A DNA stretch of 64,000 nt from Punica granatum (Eukaryota; Streptophyta; Magnoliopsida; Myrtales; Lythraceae): positions 1 to 64,000 of the forward strand of contig NW_022204492.1 of the NCBI RefSeq assembly GCF_007655135.1. The letters run 5' to 3'. This document shows positions 1 to 9,613 of the stretch, in pieces. Numbering within the stretch: position 1 is the first letter of the stretch; the number at the start of each line of letters is the position of its first letter. The position numbers were made by a program, and so were the translations under genes. The notes beneath the pieces were generated by a model, which saw only the letters and a program-made list of their open reading frames with translations, did no database searches and was not told where the DNA came from.

Positions 1-61
1 GGAGCATCCATTTGTTGTCTATTCATGCTTTCCTTAGTACCTATTCCTGTTTATATATTCA

Positions 62-2214
62 GGGGAAGCACTTCTGGTGACTGCTGGGCTTGTACTCTAC
101 TTTGGGGACATGTTGACCTGTACTTGTAAAGGTTAGATTTGCTATTCTCATTTTTGATACATGATTTGACATCCGTCTACTGTGCTACTTTTCAAATTGT
201 TAGCGTTCTGCTATTGCTTGATCAGCCCAATTGATTTTCGTTGACAAACATTGTTTGAACAGGTTAATGAAAAAACTTACTTCAATGGACATAACTGCCT
301 CTGGTTTTGGAAATGGTAGGAGTGAGATTAGCATTGTCATTCAGGTATACTTGTCAGATAATAAGATAAAATTTCTCCAAGTTCCATGTCTGAGTAGATA
401 TCGACAATTTGCTTATTGTTTGCAGGGAGTGCTACTTGGTCTTCTTGTTTTCCCCTGCTCTTTAATGTCTTGGTCCGGATTTGGGACCAGCTTTCAAGTA
501 ACCCTCTCTCTGGTTCAAGGGCACGCAACGAGTTCAGCAAATCCATTTTATTCTTTACATCCCTTGGGTTTATCTTGACCATCATCATTCCGTCCTGGAT
601 GCAATTTGTTCAAGATTTTAATCTGCATCCACTTTTGTGGTATGTCTTCCCTTGCAAACTATTGCACTTTATTTGGATTCTTATGCAATCATAATACTTT
701 GTTATGCATAATAACGTTTTGCTTTGCAGGGTCATTTCTTTTGTTTTTCAAGATCCCCTAAAGAGGTTATCCTTATGTATGTATGGGCGGCTTTGATATA
801 TGCATCAGTTTCAAGGTTTTACCACATCTCAAAGGACAGTACAGTTGAAAGGATTCTTCTTCGAAAGTATTACCATCTGATGGCTGTTTCAATGTTTTCA
901 CCTGCTCTGATATTGCAGGTGAATTTACTTCTGGAGAATGCATCCTCATTGCCAAATTTTGTTTCCTCTTCCTTCAGCTATTGTTTTAATATGATCCGAT
1001 GGCAATGTTCTTGTTTTCCAGCCAGAGTTCCTGGATCTTGCGTTTGGTGGAGCAGTGGCAGTTTTCTTGGTATTGGAAATTATACGAGTAGGTCCCATCA
1101 GCTTACGTTCCAATTTTTTGCTTATGATTCATAATACCAAGCTTAGAGGGTAGTAAATCAGTATGGCTTTCTCATATCTTGTAATGTTCTCTACCACTTT
1201 TATTATCTAGGTCTGGAAGATTTGGCCTTTGGGGCAACCTGTCCACCAATTTATGAATGCATTCACAGACCATCGTGACTCTGATTTGCTAATTATAAGG
1301 TATTTAAGCCGCCTCCTATAAGCAGGAAACTGTAATTCTTAGTTGCATTTTTGGTGTCCTGGCTCACTTTTTCCTCATATTTTTGTATTGTTTAGCCACT
1401 TTTCTCTCTTATTGGGGTGTGCTCTTCCTATATGGATGTCTTCTGGGTACAATGATCGTCCTCTTGCACCCTTCGCTGGAATTTTGAGCCTTGGGATCGG
1501 AGACACCATGGTGAGTTAGGTCATTCATTTTGATGTGTAAGATATAATCATTGTTATTGTATTCACTTCTTTATCGAGTTCATTAGAGTTCCTACATCTT
1601 GTTTGTCTGCTGAGCATAAAGCAGACAAAAGCAGATACATCTCCTTCTTGAAAAGCCTCGTTCTGATCGCTGGAGATCCCTTTGCTGTTTTATTCCAGGC
1701 ATCGATGGTCGGCCACAAGTATGGTGTCCTTAGGTGGAGCAAAACGGGGAGTAAGTATTAATTTATTAATCTTCCATGTTAGTGTTATATTTCTTCATAT
1801 ACTTTGCTGACGGTTTTGTACATCGAACGACTTTTTCAGAGAAGACTATTGAAGGCACTGCAGCTGGTATAACATCTGTTTTAGTTGCTTGCTCTGTTCT
1901 CCTCCCAGTTTTGACCTCAAGCGGATATATATTGTCACAGGTCCATCTCTCTCTCTCTCTCTCTCTCGGTCTGATAACTTTGAATTCTTTTACTTAATAT
2001 TGGCGAACTTCCATTTTATTGAGGATTTCTTTCGTCATTTGAAGTTTTCATAAGCCCTGGATGTTTTCATGTTTTAATACTTGTAACTTATAATATGCAG
2101 CACTGGTCCTCGTTGGTTTTGGCCGTAGTAGCGAGTGGTTTGCTCGAGGCTTATACTGCACAACTCGACAATGCTTTCATACCCCTCGTATTTTACAGCC
2201 TTCTCTGCCTGTAG
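62..2214 (+). CDS. DOLK: Dolichol kinase, 3' part of gene (copy A), with frame breaks
   Basis: Dolichol kinase uses CTP to phosphorylate dolichol in the ER membrane and supplies dolichyl phosphate for N-glycosylation and related pathways. The visible exons are about 62-115 (hydrophobic GEALLVTAGLVLYFGD; exact donor unclear), 263-344, 426-639, 730-918, 1022-1087, 1211-1299, 1396-1510, 1699-1750, 1840-1940 and 2101-2214 (stop TAG 2212-2214). Introns have GT..AG borders and phases match from exon 3 on. The diagnostic C-terminal CTP-binding/kinase motifs are visible: GIGDTM then ASMVGHKYG across exons 7-8, EGTAAG in exon 9 and EAYTAQLDNAFIPL in exon 10. Several exons encode membrane helices. The 5' exons lie left of the window. 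Two oddities: exon 4 lacks one T at 784/785 that copies B and C have, which puts a stop soon after; and in exon 3 the expected frame changes at T4C4 (448-455). It is either a decayed gene or an error in the sequence. Confidence 0.88.
1946..1967. repeat. (TC)11 microsatellite in DOLK intron 9, copy A
   Basis: A pure TC/CT run that begins six bases after the 5' splice border of the intron following exon 9 (donor GTCCAT). It has 11 repeats here, against 18 in unit B and 19 in unit C. Confidence 0.95.
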
Positions 2215-2800
2215 ATGCAGCAGCTTCCTTCCACCTCCTAACCATAGATTACTGATCAAGAAGCTCGTAAACTGCTCAATTCTTTCATACGAAACAGATG
2301 GAGATGTTTTCACATGTTTTGTATATTAATGATTCTTGTGCTTCTCTTGGAGCACACTTTTTTGTAGATATATCACTCAGAGATATCGAACCCTGCTGTA
2401 TAGATTCACAAGTAGAGAAAGCATAGCTCTTAGCACTGGTAATATCGAGTTTAGTCCTCTTATATATCAACGCATACGAGTGATGATGTTTTCCGGGAGA
2501 TTGTAGAGTCGGCAGCATCCAGTTGCCAAGGTTCCAACTGTTGTATTCTGTTTCTGCGAGTAACATTAGTGTAATAATACTCCCTCGGTGAATTATCTAT
2601 TGAAATCACTTGGTTATGCAAGTAACATTGTGCTGTGTCTGCGTTTTGATGAATTCGACTTCTGAATTAATGACGTTCAATTTGGTTCAAAAGCAGCTCC
2701 AACCTACGCACATGATGTACTGACTCGATATTGGACAGGACAACTTTAACCGGTCTCGACAATATCGGACATGGCAACTTTACTGATTCATAATGTACTA
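2215..2800. other. DOLK 3' UTR and downstream spacer
   Basis: Directly follows the DOLK stop codon. It probably holds the 3' UTR in its first few hundred bases; several AATAAT-like A/T motifs are present but no clear polyadenylation site can be chosen. Short open frames on both strands show no family features. The stretch is repeated at 32888-33473 and 63599 onward. Confidence 0.5.
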
Positions 2801-3346
2801 ATGTTTTTCAGCGCATGCCCGATATCAAAATACGCTCGTTGTAACAGCATTATGGGCACATGGACGTGGGGTTAATACGGCATGTTGACGAAGAGACGAA
2901 TCAAAGGGCAGGGTGATTTACGCATGGGCACCAACCTAATTATTCGCAATACGGAGAGTTCTCGGTTCGCTTCCTGGGCTTTTGGCTATGTATATTACTG
3001 TGCAGTGGGACATATCATCTGTTAATAATGTCTATCGATCACGCTCTCAAAACTCATCTACTAAGATAGTTACTTGGACAGGAAATACTTTATATTGGTG
3101 CCAAGCTCGAACACCTCGACTAACAAGTGGGGGGTGACAGGATGGCCATCTAATAGATTCCATATCGATCACGATCAAGTGTAAATGTCAATGTTTTCAG
3201 CACACGCGGCACGAAAAGTCTCGGATTATGCTCTTGGTAACAGTATTATAAACAGTATGATGGGCACATAGACGACGTGGGTTTTGTACCATCATGTCGT
3301 TGAAGAGACGGATCAAAGGATGCGGTGATTTGGGCGTGGGCAGCAG
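2801..3346 (+). repeat. Diverged internal duplication (two arms ~390 bases apart)
   Basis: The segments 2801-2931 and 3190-3346 are related direct repeats. Both start with ATGTTTT(T)CAGC and share the blocks ATGGGCACAT, GTTGA(C/A)GAAGAGACG, ATCAAAGG and GGTGATTT in the same order. They differ by substitutions and small indels, so the duplication is old compared with the 30.7 kb event. No coding potential was recognised. Confidence 0.75.
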
Positions 3347-3825
3347 CAGAATGGCCACGAAGATGCCAATGTGAATAAATGTACCATGATTTATCAGTGA
3401 AACACGTGATTCGTCCATTGGTCCTCTTCTTTTTTATCAGAGGAATTATTATCCCACGTTTCCCATCTGTTGCTGCACTTCCCTTTTCAAGTATTCTGTT
3501 CCCAAGATTATTTTCGTAACAGTTAGCTACCGACACGCGTGATAATTAACTCGGAGCTCAGTAGATATCTCGGCCTAAAACCGCAAGTGGGACAATGCCC
3601 CGACCAAGGACGAATTTACACGTCCTCAAATTGTTCTGTCAGGATTGTGCAGTTTGCATATCCCGTATTGCTGTCTTTACAATACTATATATAATATATA
3701 ATTGCTGGGACAATCATCAAATCACGATATTTGTCCAAAAATTCAATATAGAGACTTCCCATTCACCGACTATTCGTTTGCCTAATCTTTCAATAACTTT
3801 CACTAAAAAATAATTAATATTTCTA
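3347..3825. other. Intergenic, nothing recognised
   Basis: Mixed-composition DNA between the diverged duplication and the microsatellite block. Short open frames on both strands show no domain or motif. No RNA gene was recognised. Confidence 0.4.
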
Positions 3826-4256
3826 TCATCATCATCATCATTATTAAGCCAAATTGAAAATATTTAGTTATGGTTAAGCTAATTGAGCCAAATGGGATAA
3901 TTGCTATGGAGATTATTATTATTATTATTATTATTTAAGCCAAATGGAATAGTTGAAATATTTTTATTGTTATCGTGGTCATCATCATTAAAACTATATA
4001 TCTATATCGTTATTATTAACCTAAATAGGATAATTGCTGGGAAAATTGTTGTTGTTATCATTATCATCATCATCTTCATTAATAATAATAATATTATTAT
4101 TATTAGTATTAAGTCAAATGGGATATATATAATTATGGTTAAGCCTAATGGGATAATTACTAGAGATTATTATTATTATTATTATCATCATCGTCGTCGT
4201 CGTCATCAAATATACACACACACACATATATATATATCAATCTATAATTTGTAATG
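3826..4256. repeat. Compound ATT/ATC microsatellite with interspersed AAGCCAAATGG motif
   Basis: Runs of ATC, ATT/TTA, GTC and CA/TA alternate with several degenerate copies of a unit containing AAGCCAAATGG(G/A)ATA. This looks like a short minisatellite whose spacers have expanded into microsatellites. A 117-codon open frame across it is low-complexity (runs of Ile, Leu, Tyr) and is not a gene. Confidence 0.85.
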
Positions 4257-4984
4257 CCAAGACGTAAAGTAAAGAAGAACTTGGTTTCACCCTTGTCATT
4301 TTTGGCTTCACCACAATTTATGAATAAATATAATTTTAGAATCCAATTAATTAGAATATTTTATTTTTTTTGCTTTCAATTCTATAAATTCTTAATTATA
4401 TTCTTGAAACTGTAATTAGGTTTTTCAATTTAAAAAGATATTGAAATATTTTTGTGAAATTCTCCACTCAAGTAATTCTTATATAATTGAAATTGTAAGG
4501 AGGTTTTGAAATATTGAAGAACTATTACAAGTTCTATGTTAGTATTAAATACACTTGAAAAATTTAAAAAGAATGCTAAAAACATATTATTTATTGAAAG
4601 GTTCAAAAATAAATTGAGTAAATTTAGTTTTCATTTCTATTAAAATTTGAAGATTTAAATTCTATGATTCGTTTATTTTCGTATAAAATATATAAATCCA
4701 AATATATTCAACAATTTCGATATTAAAAATTAAGATCTGTTTTAGAAATTAAAATATTTTAATTAATTACCTTAATTTTAATTAAAATAATTTTATTCAT
4801 GTGATTTTGCTAATCTTATTTATATAATATATAAATTAATTCTTTTAAGTGAAAATATAATTTTATATAAAAATAAATTATTTTTAATGTGAAATATATA
4901 ACTTAATACTTTTGTAAATGTAATCATGCAATTATATAGTAACTAATGTTTTTGAAGATCCAATAGGTTTCTGCAAATAATAAT
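4257..4984. other. Very AT-rich spacer
   Basis: About 700 bases of A/T-dominated sequence with no open frame of note. It lies directly 5' of a GC-rich hairpin, the arrangement expected for the body of a small Helitron, but no 5' end was found. Confidence 0.4.
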
Positions 4985-5001
4985 CCCGCACAACATGCGG
5001 G
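4985..5001 (+). mobile_element. Possible Helitron-type 3' terminal hairpin
   Basis: CCCGCA and TGCGGG pair perfectly around a five-base loop in an AT-rich setting, then ACAATGACTCTA. Plant Helitrons end in a short GC hairpin a few bases before CTAG/CTRR. Here the terminal CTRR is not convincing, so this is at best a degraded end. The copy in unit B is at 35657-35673. Confidence 0.3.
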
Positions 5002-6217
5002 TACAATGACTCTATATAATGTTGAAAGCAAAACAGATTTCACTCTCATGACTGGTCCAAAGTGCTTCCATCTCGTCACATAAACTCTTAAAGCCATGTT
5101 AACCTTAACAAATATAAAAGCTTTTTCGCAGGAGATTGCTAAGGGTTAGAAATCAGTCTGAATTTCTTATCAGTCGCAAGACTGTAAAATGAAACAGAAT
5201 GATAGAGTACAAATATGAAAAGATAACCGGCCATTCGGCTTAGGAAACTTCAGCCCGTATCGATGCCGATGTTTCATATGGCGAATACAAAATAGTGCAG
5301 TGGGATCTAAACAATGACCTGGGGCAACGGTGACTGAACGAACAGGCCAAAACAAATCACTGGGGTAAAGACCAGGGGCCCTCTCACATGTCCAAAAAAA
5401 AAAAAAGAAAAAACATAATAGTATATTAATAAATTGATAATGGGTAGTACCATCCACAGTACATCTTTAATAGTGATATCCTTTCCTTCACAGTACATCC
5501 TTAATTTTGCTATCCTTTTCCTTGCCATTCATGTCGCAGTCGATTTTCATGTCCTATCCTGGAAATAATATATTCCCCCCGACATACTCGTCTGATCAAC
5601 TTCTCATTCTTACCTTCTCACGTTGGTTGTCCTGCTATTTCTCGTTATTTACGTACTCCTAAACGCAGCATAAAAGATGGTTATCGTGTTGAAACGATGA
5701 TCCTGCATGCATGGTTTGAACTTCTCGTGAATCGTCCTTTTAAAGGGTACGGACACTTCAATCTGCTCGGTCCGCCTATAGTTATATTAAGCCGGTGCTT
5801 TCCTTGCCACACTGGCACATCTAATTAGAGAAGAAAAGCTATTTTCATTTTGCATGTTCCAAAATACCAGAAGATCGGGAAGCAAGTACTTTCAGAAGGA
5901 AAATCGTCTGCTGGAGATTAACAAATAGAGATTTGAAAAGGCTCGAATCAGCTGCCTCAAGATCCCAGATTCGAATTTCCCTTTTCGGAATCAGAGTTCT
6001 TAAGCCAAAGAGTTTTACGCATAGTCAGACATACAGTATGAGGATCTACTCGATTTAGGAGAGCTTTCTAATGCCTTGATGACGGGCGGCTCCCTATGAA
6101 TTTAGATTGTTATATCAACAAATCTTTCGCCTTTCGGGGCTAAAGGGGATATGACTTTTCACTAATCCGAATCTTCCATATTAATATATACCAACAGAGA
6201 TATGAGAAATTATTAAG
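5002..6217. other. Intergenic, nothing recognised
   Basis: Contains an A-rich tract near 5395-5415 and several short open frames, mainly on the minus strand around 5170-5528. None shows a recognisable domain, and none looks like part of a spliced gene. Confidence 0.4.
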
Positions 6218-6501
6218 CTTGCGTTTAGTTTTCAAGTTAGATAATGATTTAACTCAACTTGATTTTATACAATGATTATAAGTGTTGATAAATATATTGA
6301 TGTGTGATGATATATGTATGTATGTATATATAGATATGAAAGTAGGTGGATAATTTATTATTAAAAAAATAATTAGAAAAATATATAAAAAAAGTTATTA
6401 TTAAATTAAAAAAAGTAATGATTATATTATTGAATCGATAAAAAAATAAAATAAAATTAAGTTAAATAAGATTATTATTTAGAAAATAAACGAAGTGCAA
6501 G
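6218..6501. mobile_element. MITE-like element (CTTGC ends)
   Basis: The left end CTTGCGTTTAGTTTTC and the reverse complement of the right end, CTTGC-acttc-GTTTATTTTC, match over about 25 imperfect bases. The ~284-base interior is AT-rich and non-coding. A clear target-site duplication was not found, so the superfamily is open. Confidence 0.5.
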
Positions 6502-7674
6502 GGATGCGTCTTAATCGGGTGGAAGAGCGGGGTGGAGCCCGTGGAGGGAGCCGACAAGGTTCGGAAAGTACAGAATCAAGACTCCACTGTCTTGTCACGT
6601 AACGACTTAACCCACTACTTAATCCCCGCCCATACCCTGTCTGTCCTTTCCAGCATACCTTCGCAGTCCTTGCCCGCATCTGAAATTTCTATAGTATTCC
6701 CTTTCATTTTCTTTTCATCTCTTTTTCGTATTTTCACCTAGCTTTTTCTAATTTATTGTGCTCGGGGACCGATTCAGGAATTTAGTTCAGAAGCATGGAA
6801 ACCGAGAAGAGTTGGAGGATGAAAGCGAAATCATAAAGTCGAGTGTTAACGAGTAAGATAATTTCGTGAAATAATAAAGGGACAAACTCGACGTAATGTA
6901 TAGATTTTTCTAACTTCCTAGGGTGCGCGACTGCCTCCGCCTTATAAATCCATCCCTACTTGTGCTGTTGCTGGAGTTGGCAACAGATTGGTGCAATGAA
7001 AGTCAAGATTATATGATCATCGAATGTGTGCAATTATCAATTCATCGCCAAGTCCTCTTGTCATTACTGGTATATTCTCCTCGAGCTTGATATCTTCAGA
7101 TATCCCGACTTTGTCTTGAGACATCGATTGGCATGCGATGTACGTATATGTACGTATGTATGAATGATCGAATAGTCATTCTTATCTGTTCAACATGAGA
7201 GAGGGTAAGCAAAAAGATCTCCTTGAACCAATCCAAACATAGACTAGGCCACATTTCCTGCCCCACCAAATATATATAAAATATGTTATTTGACATGTCA
7301 AAGGAAAATTAGATCTTATTATTACAACTTGTAAAAGATATTTTAAAGAGAACGCGATATCCTTTTAAAAAATATGATTCATAAATAATCACATTGATTC
7401 GAAATAAATTATCAGTAACAATTTCAGAATACTTTTTTGAATCTTACCATTTGCCGAGAAAAAAATGACATATACATCAGCTGGAAGATGGGACTTTTCT
7501 ATTGAAACAACATCTAACCTTTTGCGGCTCCAAATTGATGCTACTTGGTGCCGGCAGAACATGCTACCCCGCTGTGTGTGGACCATTTCTCCAATCTGAA
7601 ATATAGCCATCAAATGACGTTGCCCTATATCATTGCTACTTTCTCCGGTTCCCACTTAAATATGCGGCACATGC
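6502..7674. other. Intergenic with short GC-richer patch, nothing recognised
   Basis: A GC-richer patch at about 6500-6680 carries overlapping short frames on both strands with no recognisable motif. The rest is ordinary spacer. A minus-strand frame at 7389-7655 (88 codons) is unassigned. Confidence 0.4.
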
Positions 7675-7707
7675 ATGCGTGCATCATGCGGCGCATGATG
7701 CACGCAT
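7675..7707. repeat. Perfect 33-base palindrome (16-base arms, 1-base spacer)
   Basis: Left arm ATGCGTGCATCATGCG at 7675-7690, spacer G at 7691, and an exact reverse complement at 7692-7707. It is preceded by GCATGC-rich sequence and followed by two direct copies of TCGGTAACGTGA about 25-30 bases apart. It would form a strong hairpin or cruciform. No role is known. Confidence 0.9.
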
Positions 7708-7775
7708 CGGTAACGTGAGAGTTGAGCCTTATATCGGTAACGTGAAAATTTCATAAAGTCGTTCAACCAGTTTTA

Positions 7776-8286
7776 ATCGAGAGATTGGTCGTAAATTATG
7801 GCATGTGACTTCCTCAAGGGCCCGAAATATCTCGTTCTAGCTAGGCAAATGTTAAAGGGACCCACAGCAACTTAAAGATGCCCATGTCATTGACCTTTTT
7901 CACTTTTTTCTTTTCCAGCTCAGCTCAAGCCTAACGTGGACATAAAATCGAGAGATTGGTCGTACATTATGGCAGACTTCCTCAAGGGCCCGAAATATCT
8001 CGTTCTAGCTAGGCAAATGTTAAAGGGACCCACAACAACTTAAAGATGCCCATGTCATTGACCTTTTTCACTTTTTTCTTTTCCAGCTCAGCTCAAGCCT
8101 AACGTGGACATAAAATCGAGAGATTGGTCGTACATTATGGCAGGCGACTTCCTCAAGGGCCCGAAATATCTCGTTCTAGCTAGGCAAATGTTAAAGGGAC
8201 CCACAGCAACTTAAAGATGCCCATGTCATTGACCTTTTTCACTTTTTTCTTTTCCAGCTCAGCTCAAGCCTAACGTGGACATAAAA
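7776..8286 (+). repeat. Three-copy tandem repeat, ~171-base unit
   Basis: Units start at 7776, 7947 and 8115 (lengths 171, 168 and ~171) with AATCGAGAGATTGGTCGTA and end with AACGTGGACATAAA. They are nearly identical; the main difference is GGCATGTGACTT, GGCAGACTT or GGCAGGCGACTT near the start. Each unit has a pyrimidine tract followed by CAG (CTTTTCCAG). The unit length is in the range of plant satellite monomers, but only three copies are present. Confidence 0.95.
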
Positions 8287-8387
8287 CAGTAGTACATGTT
8301 TTGCCTACTTTTTCCTGCCCAACTATAAGGAAGCGATTTCATGTGACAAAATTGAATTATGGGGCGGGTCCCGCTCAAGACAACCTC

Positions 8388-8410
8388 TTTTTTTTTTTTT
8401 TTTTTTTTTT
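8388..8410. repeat. Poly-T tract (23 bases)
   Basis: Uninterrupted T run, equal in length at 39061-39083 in unit B. Confidence 0.9.
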
Positions 8411-8711
8411 CGGCATGAAGACATCCTCTAACGTGAAGAAAATATCACTGAAAATTGAATAGAGGGGTAAACCCGGTGAAGTTGACAGGATTGAGGAGAC
8501 AACCAACCTTCCAACGGAACGTTACAGCTAGTCTTCTTAATCTCACGAATCACATCAATCAGACTTTGACCGTGTTCTTGAATGGTACAGTTCTAATCTT
8601 ATCATTAGCAATATTTGTTGTACCATACCAACACAATGATATGAAGTATCTATCCACACTAAACATGCATGTTTGTTTGAAATTAGAACTAAGGTTGCAT
8701 TTGATTGCAAC

Positions 8712-8905
8712 CAGGGGCGGAGCCAAGATTTTTATCCAGAGGGGCAAACTTATACTTTTGGGACAAAATTTAAAAATTTCAAAGTTCAGGAGGGCAAAAT
8801 ACTATTTTTACATAAAAAAAACTCATACTTTTGGGGTAAAATTTTAAAATTTCAAAGTTCAGGGGGGACAATTGCCCCCCCGCTCTTTCATTGGCTCCGC
8901 CCCTG
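8712..8905. mobile_element. hAT-type MITE with 8-base target duplication
   Basis: The terminal inverted repeats are CAGGGGCGGAGCCA and TGGCTCCGCCCCTG, exact over 14 bases. ATTGCAAC flanks both ends (8704-8711 and 8906-8913), an 8-base target-site duplication as made by hAT transposases. The 194-base interior is non-coding and holds two imperfect copies of a ~50-base block (ATACTTTTGGG ... TTCAAAGTTCAGG). A 130-codon frame that reads through from 8455 is incidental. The same insertion with the same duplication sits at 39385-39578, so it predates the 30.7 kb duplication. Confidence 0.92.
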
Positions 8906-9008
8906 ATTGCAACTTAATTAAATAAATACTTAAAAGTTAGTTACAAGTTAGTTCTATGGAAAAATGTATAGGAAATAAATAGAAAAATGAAAGAAATGAA
9001 AGCAGTAT

Positions 9009-9085
9009 AGAGCAGTGCCGCACGCTCTCGTATGACGACCAAGAAGTCACAAGTTCAATCCTCATATTGGTTGCATGTGCTTTTT
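9009..9085 (+). mobile_element. SINE-like tRNA-derived head, family 1
   Basis: GCACGCTCTCGTATGACGA resembles a degraded box A, and AGTTCAATCC at 9052-9061 resembles box B of the RNA polymerase III promoter, with spacing as in tRNA-derived SINEs. It is related to the pieces at 14921 and 18452 (shared CTCTCGT...GTTCAAT core). It is not a functional tRNA gene; the cloverleaf cannot be closed. Confidence 0.5.
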
Positions 9086-9095
9086 TATTAGATAT

Positions 9096-9425
9096 GGTCT
9101 TGTTTGGCAAATAATTTTTTTTAACTCTACTCCACATTAACTACACTTATCTTCAATTCAACAACATAATAATTATTTTTTTCCTTTTTCTTATTTTTTT
9201 ATCTTAACTACCATTCAATTTAATTTTTAATACTAAATTCTTTCAACTATTCATACATTTTTTACAATTTAACAATATAATCATTACTTTCTCTCAACTA
9301 TTCATTACTTTTTTCCACTTTTTTTCATAATTCAATAACACAATCATTACAACCCCAAATAAATATAATTATTTGGAGTTAGAACGAAGTGGATTCTTAA
9401 CTCCACTCCATTCCCAAACAAAGCC
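9096..9425. mobile_element. Tourist-like (PIF/Harbinger) MITE
   Basis: The left end GGTCTTGTTTGG and the reverse complement of the right end, GGCTTTGTTTGG, are inverted repeats of the type seen in Tourist-like MITEs. The 330-base interior is AT-rich, with subterminal ACTCTACTCCAC and its inverted counterpart near the right end. No coding sequence. The expected 3-base target duplication is not clear. Confidence 0.6.
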
Positions 9426-9573
9426 TTAGAATTTTCATTTCTTGCACTAGGTCTCTGGGTCTCCCATGTAATCGAAAAAAGAGAAAAATGAAAGATAATG
9501 ATTTAATATACTTAATCATTGAGTCAAAAACCACTTAATGAGTAAGAAAAAGATTTAATTTAATGAAATAAGT

Positions 9574-9575
<2 letters not shown>

Positions 9576-9609
<34 letters not shown>
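9576..9609. repeat. (AT)17 microsatellite
   Basis: Pure AT run, same length in unit B at 40249-40282. Confidence 0.95.

Positions 9610-9613
<4 letters not shown>

Noticed and set aside
724..1134. Long plus-strand frame in DOLK as an independent gene
   Set aside because: It is exon 4 plus intron and exon 5 read through in one frame because of the missing T; real splice borders lie inside it.
3901..4254. 117-codon open frame
   Set aside because: It is the translation of ATT/ATC/GTC microsatellite DNA (runs of Leu, Ile, Tyr, Arg) and has no protein features.
7776..8286. CRISPR-like array
   Set aside because: Repeats are head-to-tail ~171-base units without unique spacers, in a plant genome.
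8455..8847. 130-codon open frame (plus strand)
   Set aside because: It has no recognised motif and runs into the hAT MITE at 8712, whose insertion created the 3' half.
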